NCBI GenBank assembly: GCA_006844765.1
Contig: SPJV01000101.1
Coordinates: 14,662-78,661 of the forward strand
Direction of reading: 5' to 3'
Length of the DNA stretch: 64,000 nucleotides
DNA from: Alphaproteobacteria bacterium
GTDB lineage: Bacteria > Pseudomonadota > Alphaproteobacteria > UBA8366 > Aestuariispiraceae
This document shows, one piece after another, positions 47,600-57,170 of the stretch. Made by a program: the position numbers and the translations under genes. Below the pieces are notes generated by a model. That model was not told the origin of the DNA. It made no database searches and saw only the letters and a program-made list of their open reading frames with translations. The stretch's first letter is position 1. Each line of letters opens with the position of its first letter.

Positions 47600-47735
47600 A
47601 TCCCCTGCCCATCATCCCGGAAACCAGGAGAAACTGACAGCAAGAACACTGTCGGTACGTGTAGAAATACCATGCCTTGCCACCATCGATTACGCTAGAC
47701 GGCGTTGCAGGCCGCGTCAAGAATGCCGCCCGTAT

Positions 47736-49364
47736 CTATAGACGCACACGGCTCGAAGCGATTGCCGCAGCCCCCAAAATCACGAGGAACAGGAAGAACA
47801 TGGTATCACCGAACCGCCCGTAGAATGTTGCCTCGGCTGGCTTCGGCAAGCGGATATCCAGTACACCGGCCTGGCCCAATCCGATCCGCCCGATTTCCCG
47901 GCCATAAGCATCGAAGGCAGCCGAAACCCCGGTGCTGGCGGCGCGCAGAATGGGCAGGCCTTCCTCGATCCCCCGCAACCGTGTTTGCGCCAAATGCTGG
48001 AAAGGCCCGATGGAATAGCCATACCAGGCATCATTCGTCAGATTAAGCAGCCATTCAGGCCGGGCTCCTCCAGCCTCTGTCACCGCGCCAGGGAACACCA
48101 CCTCATAACAAATCAAGGGCGAGACCGGCGGCATACCGGGCAACGTTACCGTTCGCGGGCCAGGGCCGGACACATAACCTGAAACCCCACCGACGGCGCG
48201 AAGCGGCAAGTACTCCGATAACGGCACATATTCCCCGAACGGGACCAGATGCGACTTTGCATATGTGCCGCGAATCATTCCGTTCTGATCCACGGCAGCC
48301 ATGCCGTTGTGGATACCCTCCCCCTCTGGACTACGGAGCAAGGTACCTGTCAGAAGCAACCCATCTGCCGGAAGCATTGCCGCGATTGCAGCCCGGGCGG
48401 CATCCGCCTGCTCCATGAAGAAGGTTGCTGTCGTTTCGGGCCAAATCACGTGATCGACCCAATCGGGTCGGGTGCGGGTCGATAGTTCCAGATAAAGACT
48501 GAAATTGCGCCGCTGATAGGCGCGGCCCCATTTTTCACGCTGCGGAATCCCGCCCTGAACCATTCGAAGGCCGACACTCTCTGTCTGGTCTTCAACCGCT
48601 GTCGTTTCCGAAGAGAAGTCCCCAGCGAGTTCAGGCGCCTGCACAAGCCGTATCGCCCCCCACCCCGTCAGGACAATCGGCAGCGCAACGCCAAGAACAC
48701 AGGCCACCACTGACTTTCGGTCAAAGGCCGGTTGATCCTGAAGCCTGTTCATAAGCGGCAGGGCGCACAAACAGGCGGACAAAAGCGCCAGAACACCCAT
48801 ACCATAGACACCAATCAGCGCCGCCGATTGGTCCAACCCGACAATTTCCGCCCAGGCGTAACCTGAGAGATTCCAGGGAAAACCAGTGAAAACATGGCCC
48901 TTTATCCATTCGGTCAGGGACCAGATAACGGCGATGCCGATCGCGCGGCCTAACCCTGCTCTCAATCGGGCCACGGCAATCCCGGCCAACCCATAAAAGA
49001 TGGCCAAGGCAGCGGGCAGGCCAACGGCCGCAAAGGGCACCATCCACAAGAAATCAGCAGAGAACACCAGAAGGGCATTACTGATCCAGTAAAGCCCCGC
49101 GACATGCTGACCGAAGGCAAACCACCATCCGCGTGCAAAAGCAGCACGCCAGGAAAGCCGGTTGTCACCGACCCCGAACGACAGCACCAGTAAGGGAAAG
49201 GCAACATAGTAAACCGGTAAGACCCCAAACGGCGCGAATGCGAAGACTGTGCTGGCGCCTAAAACAAATAAGGCGAGCCATAGGCGCCATCCCCGCGCTT
49301 CTGCCACGAAAGCGGCGGCCTTCAGATATGAGGGTCGGGAAGTCGGGTTGATTGCCTGCATCAT
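47736..49364 (-). CDS. lnt: Apolipoprotein N-acyltransferase Lnt
   Basis: 542 aa: about six N-terminal membrane helices (beginning LWLALFVLGASTVFAFAPFGVLPVYYVAFP) and a periplasmic nitrilase domain. The latter has the catalytic Glu in VIWPETTATFF, the Lys region YAKSHLVPFGEYVPL, and the Cys in SPLICYEVVFPG; a final C-terminal helix follows. It adds the third acyl chain to lipoproteins before LolA export (lolA is at 9173). The tandem ATGs at 49364/49361 follow GGATA; the longer frame would overlap corC. Part of the corC-lnt pair. Confidence 0.95.
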   Translation of the reverse strand: MMQAINPTSRPSYLKAAAFVAEARGWRLWLALFVLGASTVFAFAPFGVLPVYYVAFPLLVLSFGVGDNRLSWRAAFARGWWFAFGQHVAGLYWISNALLVFSADFLWMVPFAAVGLPAALAIFYGLAGIAVARLRAGLGRAIGIAVIWSLTEWIKGHVFTGFPWNLSGYAWAEIVGLDQSAALIGVYGMGVLALLSACLCALPLMNRLQDQPAFDRKSVVACVLGVALPIVLTGWGAIRLVQAPELAGDFSSETTAVEDQTESVGLRMVQGGIPQREKWGRAYQRRNFSLYLELSTRTRPDWVDHVIWPETTATFFMEQADAARAAIAAMLPADGLLLTGTLLRSPEGEGIHNGMAAVDQNGMIRGTYAKSHLVPFGEYVPLSEYLPLRAVGGVSGYVSGPGPRTVTLPGMPPVSPLICYEVVFPGAVTEAGGARPEWLLNLTNDAWYGYSIGPFQHLAQTRLRGIEEGLPILRAASTGVSAAFDAYGREIGRIGLGQAGVLDIRLPKPAEATFYGRFGDTMFFLFLVILGAAAIASSRVRL

Positions 49365-49371
49365 TGGCACG

Positions 49372-50322
49372 CTATCCGTTATCGTCGATCCGACTGGCGG
49401 GCATGTTTCTAAGGCGCAAGCGTTTGATCCTGCGGGGATCCGCTTCAATCACCTCAAACTCAATGCCGCTTTCCTTGTGCAGAATAAGCTCTCCCCGCGC
49501 CGGCACGCGGCCCGCCAGGGTAAAGACCAACCCGCCAAGCGTATCGACATCTTCTTCGCGTTCTTCTTCAGTCAAGAACTCACCGAACTGCTCTTCAAGT
49601 TCATCAAGGGGGAAGCGCGCATCCGCGGCCCAAAGCGCATCACCGACACGCTCGACCCTCGGTCCTGAGTCGATATCGTGCTCATCTTCAATTTCACCAA
49701 CAATTTCCTCAACAAGGTCTTCAATGGTGACCAACCCATCGATGCCGCCATATTCATCAACCACAAGCGCCATATGCAGGCGGGTCTGTTGCATCTGCAG
49801 CAACAGATCAAGTACCCGCATACTGGGCGATACGAACAACACCTTGCGTATAATCTTGGGTAAGGAGAACTTCTCTTCCGGTTCCGTCGTCGCCGAGAGC
49901 ACATCCTTGATGTGAACCATGCCGATGGTGTCGTCGAGGTTCTCCCGATAAACCGGATAGCGGGAATGCGGTTTCAGCACGATGTGCCGCACCAGTTTTT
50001 CCAACGGCATATCGATCTCGATCGCCGCGATATCCGCCCGGGGGATCATCACATCGCGGGCGGTCATTTCACCGATATTGAGGATATTGTGGATCAGCAT
50101 CCGCTCATCCGCATCGATCGGGGTTTCCCGATCATCATGCTCCTCGATCAGCTCCTCAAAGGTTTCTCTGAGATTCGAATCTCCGTTTCGGCCGAGCAGC
50201 GCGCGCAAAACCCCGCGCAAGCCGCCCGGCTTCCTAGAACCAGGATCAGGTCCATAAGGTCCGCCATTGCCGTTTTCTTCATTCGAGGCAGCACCGTTCT
50301 GTCGAGAAACCGTATCGGCCAT
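49372..50322 (-). CDS. corC: CorC/HlyC-family CBS-domain protein
   Basis: 316 aa. A polar N-terminus (no membrane domain), two CBS domains (MTARDVMIPRADIAAIEIDMPLEKLVRHIVLKPHSRYPVYRENLDDTIGMVHIKDVL and VLFVSPSMRVLDLLLQMQQTRLHMALVVDEYGGIDGLVTIEDLVEEIVGEIEDE) and a C-terminal transporter-associated CorC_HlyC domain (FPLDELEEQFGEFL...DVDTLGGLVFTLAGRVPARGEL). It has been linked to Mg/Co efflux; biochemical role not settled. It lies between ybeY and lnt as in other proteobacteria. Confidence 0.92.
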   Translation of the reverse strand: MADTVSRQNGAASNEENGNGGPYGPDPGSRKPGGLRGVLRALLGRNGDSNLRETFEELIEEHDDRETPIDADERMLIHNILNIGEMTARDVMIPRADIAAIEIDMPLEKLVRHIVLKPHSRYPVYRENLDDTIGMVHIKDVLSATTEPEEKFSLPKIIRKVLFVSPSMRVLDLLLQMQQTRLHMALVVDEYGGIDGLVTIEDLVEEIVGEIEDEHDIDSGPRVERVGDALWAADARFPLDELEEQFGEFLTEEEREEDVDTLGGLVFTLAGRVPARGELILHKESGIEFEVIEADPRRIKRLRLRNMPASRIDDNG

Positions 50323-50373
50323 TACCGTTCTGTTCCGCAGCGAGGGTCGCCCGCTACAGCCTCCTTCTTATGA

Positions 50374-50898
50374 TCACGCGGGCCTATTCGGCTCCGCATA
50401 GGGATCAGGAATACCCATTGTTGCCAGGATGGTGCGCTCCCGCGCTTCCATTTCCTCTGCCTCTTCATCCGTCTCATGGTCATAGCCGAGCAAATGCAGG
50501 GTCCCATGCACCGCCAGATGGCTTAAATGATGCGCAACCGGTTTGCTTTCCGCTGCCGCCTCGCGGCCTGCGGTTTCCCGCGCGATCAGAATCTCTCCCA
50601 AAGGCGACGGAGCGTCTTCTGGCAGCGGACCGGATGTGCCATCCAGAAGCCCTGAGGCAAAGCTCAGGACATTGGTCGGCCCCTCCTTACCGCGATAGTC
50701 CTTGTTCAGCGTCGCCAAGACATCGTCATCCGCGTAGACGATACCCAGGCTGACTGTCCCGAAATCAGTCAATTGATCGCGTTCCGCCTGCAAGGCCGCG
50801 TGAAGGCCGGCAGAAACCGCTGCACGATCCCCATCCGTCCAGTCTCCGCCTTCTTCCAGTTCCTGAAACACGGCCAATTCGCCGATGGGCGCGGTCAT
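50374..50898 (-). CDS. ybeY: Endoribonuclease YbeY
   Basis: 174 aa. The zinc motif HGTLHLLGYDHETDEE (HxxxHxxGxDH) and LNKDYRGKEGPTNVLSFASGL identify it. It takes part in 16S rRNA 3'-end maturation and 70S quality control. Its start overlaps the phoH stop by four bases, giving a coupled phoH-ybeY pair. Confidence 0.95.
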   Translation of the reverse strand: MTAPIGELAVFQELEEGGDWTDGDRAAVSAGLHAALQAERDQLTDFGTVSLGIVYADDDVLATLNKDYRGKEGPTNVLSFASGLLDGTSGPLPEDAPSPLGEILIARETAGREAAAESKPVAHHLSHLAVHGTLHLLGYDHETDEEAEEMEARERTILATMGIPDPYAEPNRPA

Positions 50899-51905
50899 AT
50901 TGCGCCATCTCCTGTCTTCGCCCGGCTCTCATAAGCTCGAACGATTCGGGCGACCAGCGGATGACGTACGACATCCTTATCCCCGAAGCGCACGGCCTCA
51001 ACACCCTGCACACCATCCAAGGTTTCGACCGCATCAGCGAGGCCGGAGCGTTGTCCATTGGGCAGGTCAACCTGGGTCATATCGCCGGTAACCACCATAC
51101 GACTGCCTTCGCCCAACCGTGTCAGGAACATCTTCATCTGGACAGGGCTGGCGTTCTGACCCTCATCCAGCAGGACGAAGGCGTTCTTCAGCGTTCGGCC
51201 CCGCATGAAGGCAAGCGGCGCAATCTCAATCTCCCCGCCATCGATCTTCCGCGCGACCTGATCCGCCGGCAGCGTATCGTAAAGCGCGTCATAGATCGGA
51301 CGCAGATAGGGGTCGACCTTATCTTTCACGTCACCGGGCAGAAAGCCGAGACGCTCCCCCGCCTCGACCGCCGGGCGGGACAGAACGATCCGCTCGATCC
51401 GGTTGGCGAGATAGAGTGAGACCGCACAGCACACCGCCAGATAGGTCTTGCCTGTCCCCGCTGGCCCCAGGCCAAAGACCAAGTCATTGTTGCGCATGGC
51501 TTCAATGTATTTGGCCTGCAAGGGTGTCCGGGCAGAGATGTTCCGCCGCTTGGTCCGCAGCAGCGGTTCTTCTTCACCAAAGAGGTTGGTCGGCTGGGTT
51601 GCCATACGCATGGCCGCGTCGATATCCGCAGCCTCCAGCGCCTCCCCCTGTTCCAAGCGATGGTAAAGACGCTCCAACGCGCTGCGCGCCAGATCCGCCG
51701 CATCCTTGGGGCCTTCGATGGCCAATTGGTTACCACGGTTGATCAGGGAAACACCGAGCGCCTTTTCCATGTGAACGAGATTACGATCATGTTCCCCGAA
51801 CAATTCGGGCAGCAGACGGTTATCTTCGAACTGCAGAAAAATTGGGGCGCCAATTGGCTTGCCTGATCCGGTACCGGTTGTTTCGATCGTCGGAACTGAG
51901 CTCAC
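50895..51905 (-). CDS. ybeZ: PhoH-like ATPase (YbeZ)
   Basis: 336 aa. P-loop [18 protein letters not shown], Walker B region [45 protein letters not shown] and an N-terminal KH-like RNA-binding segment ([24 protein letters not shown]). It works with YbeY in RNA metabolism. Its ATG overlaps the miaB stop by four bases; both neighbours are coupled. Confidence 0.94.
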   Translation of the reverse strand: MSSVPTIETTGTGSGKPIGAPIFLQFEDNRLLPELFGEHDRNLVHMEKALGVSLINRGNQLAIEGPKDAADLARSALERLYHRLEQGEALEAADIDAAMRMATQPTNLFGEEEPLLRTKRRNISARTPLQAKYIEAMRNNDLVFGLGPAGTGKTYLAVCCAVSLYLANRIERIVLSRPAVEAGERLGFLPGDVKDKVDPYLRPIYDALYDTLPADQVARKIDGGEIEIAPLAFMRGRTLKNAFVLLDEGQNASPVQMKMFLTRLGEGSRMVVTGDMTQVDLPNGQRSGLADAVETLDGVQGVEAVRFGDKDVVRHPLVARIVRAYESRAKTGDGAI

Positions 51906-53428
51906 GCAACCGCCTCCGTTTCATTGGGTAGGGCCCCACCATCTTCGGACACGACAGGCGTGGCGAATAGGCTGTGGGCCTGAAGCCGGTCAATCCGGCA
52001 CTCAACGATATCACCAACCGCAATGCCCGGCGCCGTCACATGAACGGGTTGCAGATAGGGGGAACGCCCCGCCAACTGCCCCGGTTGCCGGCCGGGCTTT
52101 TCAAACAATACCGGGACCGTTGTCCCAATCGTGCGTCTGTTGAAGGCTTCCTGCTGCGCATTCAACAATTGCTGCAAGCCCGCCAGACGTTCGTCCTTCA
52201 CTGCTTCGGGTACATGTTCCGGGGCACTGGCAGCCGGAGTACCGGGCCTGGCGCTGTATTTGAAGGAAAACGCACCAGCATAGTCAATGTCAGAAACAAG
52301 CTTCAGCGTGTCTGCAAAATCCAGATCGCTTTCACCTGGAAAGCCAACAATGAAGTCCGACGTCAAAGCAAGGTCTGGGCGGGCTTCCCGCAGCCGATCC
52401 ACCAGCCGGCGATACTCATCAGCCGTATGTTTCCGGTTCATCGCTGCCAATATCCGGTCCGAGCCGCTTTGGACCGGCAAATGCAGATAGGGCATCAAGG
52501 CCGGCACGTCGCGATGGGCCGCGATCAAGTCATCATCCATGTCGCGGGGATGACTGGTCGTATAGCGAATGCGTGCAAGACCATCGATTTCCGCCAACCG
52601 TCTGGAAAGGCCACCGAGACCGACTTCCCTCCCCGCGGCATCCTCCCCGTGATAGGCATTCACATTCTGGCCAAGCAGGGTGATCTCTCTCGCACCGGAG
52701 GCCACCAAACGGCGCGCTTCCGCCACAATAGCGTCAACCGGTCGTGATTGTTCAGCACCGCGCGTATAGGGCACCACACAGAAGGTACAAAATTTATCGC
52801 AGCCCTCCTGAATGGTCAGGAATGAAGAAACCCCACCGGCCACACGTTCTTCCGGCAGGTGGTCGAATTTATCTTCCACCGGGAAATCCGTGTCGAGCAC
52901 CGGTCCCCCGCGTTCCTGGCCGGCTGCGGCCAGCATCTCCGGCAACCGGTGATAAGTCTGTGGCCCGAAGACCATATCGACCATCGGTTGGCGCCGGGTG
53001 ATCTCTTCCCCCTCGGCCTGGGCGACACAGCCAGCAACAGCGACGATCATTTGTCCGCCATCCGCCGCCTTGGCGTCGTGATGCGCCTTGATCCGACCCA
53101 GATCGGAATAAACCTTTTCCGCCGCCTTTTCCCGGATATGACAGGTATTCAAGATCACCAGATCCGCCCCATCCGCCGCTGCCTGTGGTTCGAAACCGAG
53201 CGGCCGCAGGATATCCAGCATCCGCTCTGTGTCATAGACATTCATCTGGCAGCCATAGGTTTTGATATGGACACGGCGTTTGACGCCGCCCAAATCTGCA
53301 CCTTTGTGGACTGCATCCATGTGGACCGCGTCTTGAGGGGCCACATCTTGAGGAAGTGCGTCTTGAGGAGCTGCGTCTTGCAAAGCAGAATTTTCTGATA
53401 CCGGGTGGTCGGATCGTGAAGAGGTCAA
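51902..53428 (-). CDS. miaB: tRNA-2-methylthio-N6-dimethylallyladenosine synthase MiaB
   Basis: 508 aa radical SAM methylthiotransferase acting on the product of MiaA. N-terminal cluster cysteines are in [21 protein letters not shown] and [11 protein letters not shown]; the radical SAM triad is CDKFCTFC in [19 protein letters not shown]; a C-terminal TRAM domain ends it. The enzyme proper begins near residue 50. The first 45 residues are a low-complexity extension of five pentapeptide-like units ([14 protein letters not shown]) encoded by 15-bp repeats. That extension is probably lineage-specific and dispensable; an internal start (for example the Met in VHMDAV) could bypass most of it. Confidence 0.94.
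   Translation of the reverse strand: MTSSRSDHPVSENSALQDAAPQDALPQDVAPQDAVHMDAVHKGADLGGVKRRVHIKTYGCQMNVYDTERMLDILRPLGFEPQAAADGADLVILNTCHIREKAAEKVYSDLGRIKAHHDAKAADGGQMIVAVAGCVAQAEGEEITRRQPMVDMVFGPQTYHRLPEMLAAAGQERGGPVLDTDFPVEDKFDHLPEERVAGGVSSFLTIQEGCDKFCTFCVVPYTRGAEQSRPVDAIVAEARRLVASGAREITLLGQNVNAYHGEDAAGREVGLGGLSRRLAEIDGLARIRYTTSHPRDMDDDLIAAHRDVPALMPYLHLPVQSGSDRILAAMNRKHTADEYRRLVDRLREARPDLALTSDFIVGFPGESDLDFADTLKLVSDIDYAGAFSFKYSARPGTPAASAPEHVPEAVKDERLAGLQQLLNAQQEAFNRRTIGTTVPVLFEKPGRQPGQLAGRSPYLQPVHVTAPGIAVGDIVECRIDRLQAHSLFATPVVSEDGGALPNETEAVA
53315..53389. repeat. Five 15-bp tandem units inside the 5' end of miaB
   Basis: Plus-strand units start at 53315, 53330, 53345, 53360 and 53375. The middle three read GCGTCTTGAGGGGCC, ACATCTTGAGGAAGT and GCGTCTTGAGGAGCT; the fourth begins GCGTCTTG and the first is more diverged. 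In frame they encode PQD-containing pentapeptides at the MiaB N-terminus, so copy-number change would not break the frame. Confidence 0.8.
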
Positions 53429-53661
53429 AGCGGGCGTCTCCGCAGGCGGATGCTGCGCCCGATTTGGGCTACAGCGGTCAAGGGCATATCGGTCCCATGG
53501 GTTCGAGCGCGCTCACCTATCCTGTACAGCGCGCCTGTCAAGGCTTTGTTGGTCTTTTAGCCCATCAGCCCGCCGTTTCGGCAACCCTGCTGTGACATAA
53601 AAGACAACGCCCGATGCGCGCCGTTTCACATATTCAAACGTATCGTAATTCGAGTCGCGGT

Positions 53662-54555
53662 TCAAGCGGATGAAGGTTTCATTTCAATCCGGGGAACACC
53701 ACGCCGCGCTGTTTCCACCCCCCGCGCCACCGCTGACTGGCAGGCAGCGGCCAGTGCTTTGCGGGAGGAAAAGTCACCCAGCCGCATCGGCTCATGATAA
53801 ATGATGTCGATCCCGACGCGGCCGATCCCCAACCAACCGGCCAGATGCGACATCAACTCCATGTCGCCATACCAGGCATAAAGCGGGCGAAAGGCGCGCC
53901 CCATCGGCATGCCGTCGAGGCGCGTATAGGCGATGCTAACCGGCTGCACGAGCACGGTTCCATCACCATCACGCGGATGAATTTCCGCTGCCTGGAAGAG
54001 TGAGCTTTTAAAGGGGCCGATCCGCTCCCCATCATAGCTTGTGCCTTCGGGAAAGAGGATCACACAGCTTTCCCGATCATCGAGCCGCGCCCTCAGGGGT
54101 GCCATTTGTTCGGCCGCTTTCCGAGGGTCGCGCACCACAAAGATCGTCCGCTGCAGCTTGGCGAGCCAACCAAAGACCGGCCAGCCTGCGACCTCTGACT
54201 TCGCAACGAAGGAACAGGGCAGTTTCGCCCCAAGCGCGATGATATCGATATAGGACACATGATTTGACACCATCAGCACCCCTTCGCCCAGGGCCGGGCG
54301 ACCATGCTGGTGGACATCAATCCCGGCGATCCGGCAAACCCCTTTGTGCCAGCGCATTGTGACGCGGGCCGGCATGCCACGCCGTGCAAAGAGATGATGC
54401 AGGTTGGTCACCAACAGCCAAAGCGTCCAGAGCGTAATCCCACATGCCCGAAAGAGGGTCATCGCCCGCATAGACCGCATTCCGGCGCCGTCCCGCGGCG
54501 TCGGATCGCCTACCGGGACAAGCCCCTTATCAGCCTTCACCGGCACGTCGGGCAT
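53662..54555 (-). CDS. olsA: Lysophospholipid/lyso-ornithine-lipid acyltransferase (OlsA-like)
   Basis: 297 aa PlsC-family acyltransferase with an N-terminal hydrophobic helix (LFRACGITLWTLWLLVTNLHHLF) and the acyltransferase blocks SNHVSYIDIIALGAK (the NHxxxxD motif), RTIFVVRDP and FPEGTSYDGERIGPFKSSLF. Its start overlaps the end of the olsB-like gene by 26 bases, making the classic olsB-olsA pair. OlsB makes lyso-ornithine lipid and OlsA adds the second fatty acid. A general 1-acyl-glycerol-3-phosphate acyltransferase role is the alternative. Confidence 0.82.
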   Translation of the reverse strand: MPDVPVKADKGLVPVGDPTPRDGAGMRSMRAMTLFRACGITLWTLWLLVTNLHHLFARRGMPARVTMRWHKGVCRIAGIDVHQHGRPALGEGVLMVSNHVSYIDIIALGAKLPCSFVAKSEVAGWPVFGWLAKLQRTIFVVRDPRKAAEQMAPLRARLDDRESCVILFPEGTSYDGERIGPFKSSLFQAAEIHPRDGDGTVLVQPVSIAYTRLDGMPMGRAFRPLYAWYGDMELMSHLAGWLGIGRVGIDIIYHEPMRLGDFSSRKALAAACQSAVARGVETARRGVPRIEMKPSSA

Positions 54556-55381
54556 AGTGCTTATAGTACCGGTCAGTGACGCGGCTGGTCTCTACGATCA
54601 GGCAGACATCCGTCGTATTGAACTGCGGATCAATTACGGCGCCATCACCAATGACCCCACCCAGCCTCAGATAACCCTTGATCAAAGGCGGCACGGCAGA
54701 CAGCCCAGCCTTACGGTTGATCTGATCCGCCGGGATGCGGTTCATCGATTGATAATGCTCCGGCAACGCGACCGGGCAAATCTCTGGTGGCGCCAGATGG
54801 TTATGGTAGAGATAGCTTAGCGGGAGCGCGAGTTCATCCAGATCATTTCCGGGCAGGCTAGCGCAGCCAAACATGAACGCAATGTCATAGTGGAAGACAT
54901 AGGCCGCAATCCCGCGCCACAAGAGTTCCATCACATGGCGGGTCCGGTATGCCTCCGCAACACAGGAACGGCCAAGCTCCAGGATTTCGCTATCCAAGGC
55001 GGTCAATGCGGAAATATCGTATTCATTAACCGAATAAAACTGACCGGCCCTCATCGCAGGCTCGCGGCGTAGAAGCCGGTAAGTCCCAACGACCGATTCC
55101 GGCCCGTCGCCCAGGCTCTTATCCAGAACCAGCAAGTGATCCGTATAGGGATCGAAGGCGTCGAAATCACGCTGATTCTGTGCCATTTCCGGCGTTGGCT
55201 TCGCCGCCATTTCTTCATAAAAGACCCGATATCGCAGCGCCTGGGACGCTTCGATCAAGTCCATGTCATCCGCAATCATGACCCCTAGAGAGCCATGAGT
55301 CAGCCCAGCCATCTGTTCCGCCAGCGCTGCCGGAGCGCCAAGCATGACTTCAGTATCACTTGATAGGGATTTGTCCGTCAC
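54530..55381 (-). CDS. olsB: OlsB-like L-ornithine N-alpha-acyltransferase (GNAT family)
   Basis: 283 aa. Motifs ASQALRYRVFYEEM, FDAFDPYTDHLLVLD, VVGTYRLL, EILELGRSCVAEAYRTRHVMELLWRGIAAYVFHYDIAFMFGCASLPG and GYLRLGGVIGDGAVIDPQFNTTDVCLIVE match the PF13444-type OlsB family. It transfers a 3-hydroxyacyl group from ACP to ornithine, the first step of phosphorus-free ornithine lipids used under phosphate limitation. No PhoB box was identified in the 65-base spacer upstream. Confidence 0.85.
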   Translation of the reverse strand: MTDKSLSSDTEVMLGAPAALAEQMAGLTHGSLGVMIADDMDLIEASQALRYRVFYEEMAAKPTPEMAQNQRDFDAFDPYTDHLLVLDKSLGDGPESVVGTYRLLRREPAMRAGQFYSVNEYDISALTALDSEILELGRSCVAEAYRTRHVMELLWRGIAAYVFHYDIAFMFGCASLPGNDLDELALPLSYLYHNHLAPPEICPVALPEHYQSMNRIPADQINRKAGLSAVPPLIKGYLRLGGVIGDGAVIDPQFNTTDVCLIVETSRVTDRYYKHYARRAGEG

Positions 55382-55446
55382 ATCCGCACTTTCGTATCGT
55401 TGCGCTGCCCATCGCTGGCACCGCCAATGGAAACAAGACTTGCGGC

Positions 55447-55896
55447 CTAGTCTTTCTTCTTATCAGCCCGCACGGCATAGAGCTCAAGACGGTGATCAAC
55501 CAACCGGTAACCCAGCTGTTTCGCAACTTCTTCTTGAAGCTTCTCAATCGCCTCGTTCTGGAACTCAATGACATCACCGGTATCGATATCGATTAAGTGA
55601 TCGTGATGCTCTTCCGAAACTTCTTCATACCGGGCACGCCCATCACCAAACTCATGCCGAGTTAGGATGCCAGATTCTTCAAAAAGTCGAACCGTTCGAT
55701 AAACGGTCGCTATTGAAATGCCACTATCGATTTCCGACGCACGCGCGTGCAACATCTCGACATCCGGGTGATCGTCCGATTCTGACAGCACACGGGCGAT
55801 CACACGCCGTTGCCCTGTCATTTTCAAGCCCAGTTCGGCACATTGACGCTCAATCCGAAGCGGATCGCTGTCTGGATTTTCCTGCTCGCCGGTCAT
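55447..55896 (-). CDS. fur: Fur-family metalloregulator (Fur/Mur)
   Basis: 149 aa. Winged helix (LKMTGQRRVIARVLSESDDHPDVEMLHARASEIDSGISIATVYRTVRLFEESGIL) and dimerisation domain with the His-rich metal site EEHHDHLIDIDTGDVIEF. No CxxC structural zinc motif is present, as in many alphaproteobacterial Fur/Mur proteins, where it can respond to manganese. It lacks the heme-type motif of Irr. It stands between mucR and olsB on the same strand, with a 128-base spacer to mucR (55897-56024). Confidence 0.9.
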   Translation of the reverse strand: MTGEQENPDSDPLRIERQCAELGLKMTGQRRVIARVLSESDDHPDVEMLHARASEIDSGISIATVYRTVRLFEESGILTRHEFGDGRARYEEVSEEHHDHLIDIDTGDVIEFQNEAIEKLQEEVAKQLGYRLVDHRLELYAVRADKKKD

Positions 55897-56024
55897 CGCT
55901 TCTTTTTCGTTATTTCCATCCTGTCTTCTTTCTAAGCCAGGACTCGGGCTGGGCCAACCCGAAATACGATCAGAACGCCGTGCCTTGAAACATCAAATCA
56001 GCCAAAAAGTGGTCGATCTCGTGA

Positions 56025-56447
56025 CTACGCCCGGCGAGAGCGGGTTCCCAAGCCAATCGCGCGGGCAAGTTTGGAGCGTTGCTTCGCGTAGTTCGGCGCC
56101 ACCATCGGATAATCAGCGGGAAGATCCCAGCGATCCCGATATTCTTCCGGCGACATGTCATAGGCCGTTTTCAAATGGCGCTTTAACATCTTCAGTTTTT
56201 TGCCGTCTTCCAGGCAAACGATGTAGTCCGGTGTCACAGATTTCTTCACCGACACAGCAGGTACCGGCTTTTCTTCAACCGGTTCCGGCTCACCACCAAC
56301 CGAAGCCAATGTCTTATACACCTGGTCGATCAATACCGGCAGTTCAGCCGTCGCGACCGAGTTGTTGGAAACATGAGCCGCCACAATGTCAGCTGTCAGA
56401 CTTAACAACTCTGCCGATGAAATCTCATTCTCATTCACGTCCGACAT
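56025..56447 (-). CDS. mucR: MucR/Ros-family transcriptional regulator
   Basis: 140 aa. LLSLTADIVAAHVSNNSV at the N-terminus (oligomerisation) and the zinc-binding domain VTPDYIVCLEDGKKLKMLKRHLKTAYDMSPEEYRDRWDLPADYPMVAPNYAKQRSKLARAIGLG are diagnostic. These proteins act as H-NS-like silencers that bind AT-rich DNA with TpA steps and control exopolysaccharide, motility and cell cycle. The ATG at 56447 follows AAGGA; an AT-rich promoter region precedes it. Confidence 0.93.
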   Translation of the reverse strand: MSDVNENEISSAELLSLTADIVAAHVSNNSVATAELPVLIDQVYKTLASVGGEPEPVEEKPVPAVSVKKSVTPDYIVCLEDGKKLKMLKRHLKTAYDMSPEEYRDRWDLPADYPMVAPNYAKQRSKLARAIGLGTRSRRA

Positions 56448-56711
56448 GAGGATATCCTTGTTGCTTGATTGCTTGGCAGTACGCATGTCTAACCTGACCA
56501 TCATCGCGCTTCGACGACACTTGATCCGGCGCAGGTGATCTTCAAAAGGAGTATGATGCACCGCCTGATGAAATCTACTAGTCGCGCGGTATTTATTATT
56601 AGGGCTTTCGACAATCAAGAGAAATTTATTGTTCAATACCCCATCAATATTCGGGATTACCTGTATTCGCAGCTTTGTTAACTTGTCGTGCACAAGATTT
56701 GTTAAGTTTCG
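56448..56711. promoter_or_regulatory. AT-rich promoter region of mucR
   Basis: 264 bases between rimI and mucR, strikingly AT-rich around 56570-56720 with many TpA and TTAA steps, the type of sequence MucR binds when it represses its own gene. A TTGACA overlaps the last codons of rimI on the minus strand, with a weak TTAACA 18 bases downstream. Confidence 0.45.
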
Positions 56712-57170
56712 TCACAAGTCTTTTGTCAAATCTAATCGTAAGATGCGGGCATCCGCCCGGCGTCCCCCGGGGCGTCGATAGTAATCCTTGCGAAGACCAA
56801 CCTGGCGAAAGCCGAGCCCTCTATAGAGCGCGTCTGCCGCCGGGTTGTCCGTTCCAACTTCCAGGAACATGGCGTCGGCACTTTGCTGAGAAAGCACAAT
56901 CGCAGCCTCCATCAGCGTTTTGCCAAAAGCCTCTCGCCGGCGGTCAGGATCGACCCCGATGGATAATATCTCCCCCTCCCCGACAACTATGCGGGCGAGC
57001 AGGAAACCAACCGGATCCGGCGCATACGCGATCAATCCCCAGCATCCCGGCGTTCGCATCAGATCCCGCAGTGATTGAACCGCCCAGTCCTCGCCAAAGC
57101 ATCGGCCATAAAGCGCCGCTGCCGTTGCGATATCAGCATCACCCATCGGACGGATTGAAAACTCAGTCAT
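56712..57170 (-). CDS. rimI: Ribosomal-protein-alanine N-acetyltransferase RimI
   Basis: 152 aa GNAT. GFLLARIVVGEGEILSIGVDPDRRREAFGKTLMEAAI carries the acetyl-CoA loop (RRxxFG, slightly degenerate with E-A in place of G-x), and FLEVGTDNPAADALYRGLGFRQVGLRKDYYRR is the RimI hallmark. Its start overlaps the tsaB stop by four bases, the common tsaB-rimI arrangement. Confidence 0.9.
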   Translation of the reverse strand: MTEFSIRPMGDADIATAAALYGRCFGEDWAVQSLRDLMRTPGCWGLIAYAPDPVGFLLARIVVGEGEILSIGVDPDRRREAFGKTLMEAAIVLSQQSADAMFLEVGTDNPAADALYRGLGFRQVGLRKDYYRRPGGRRADARILRLDLTKDL

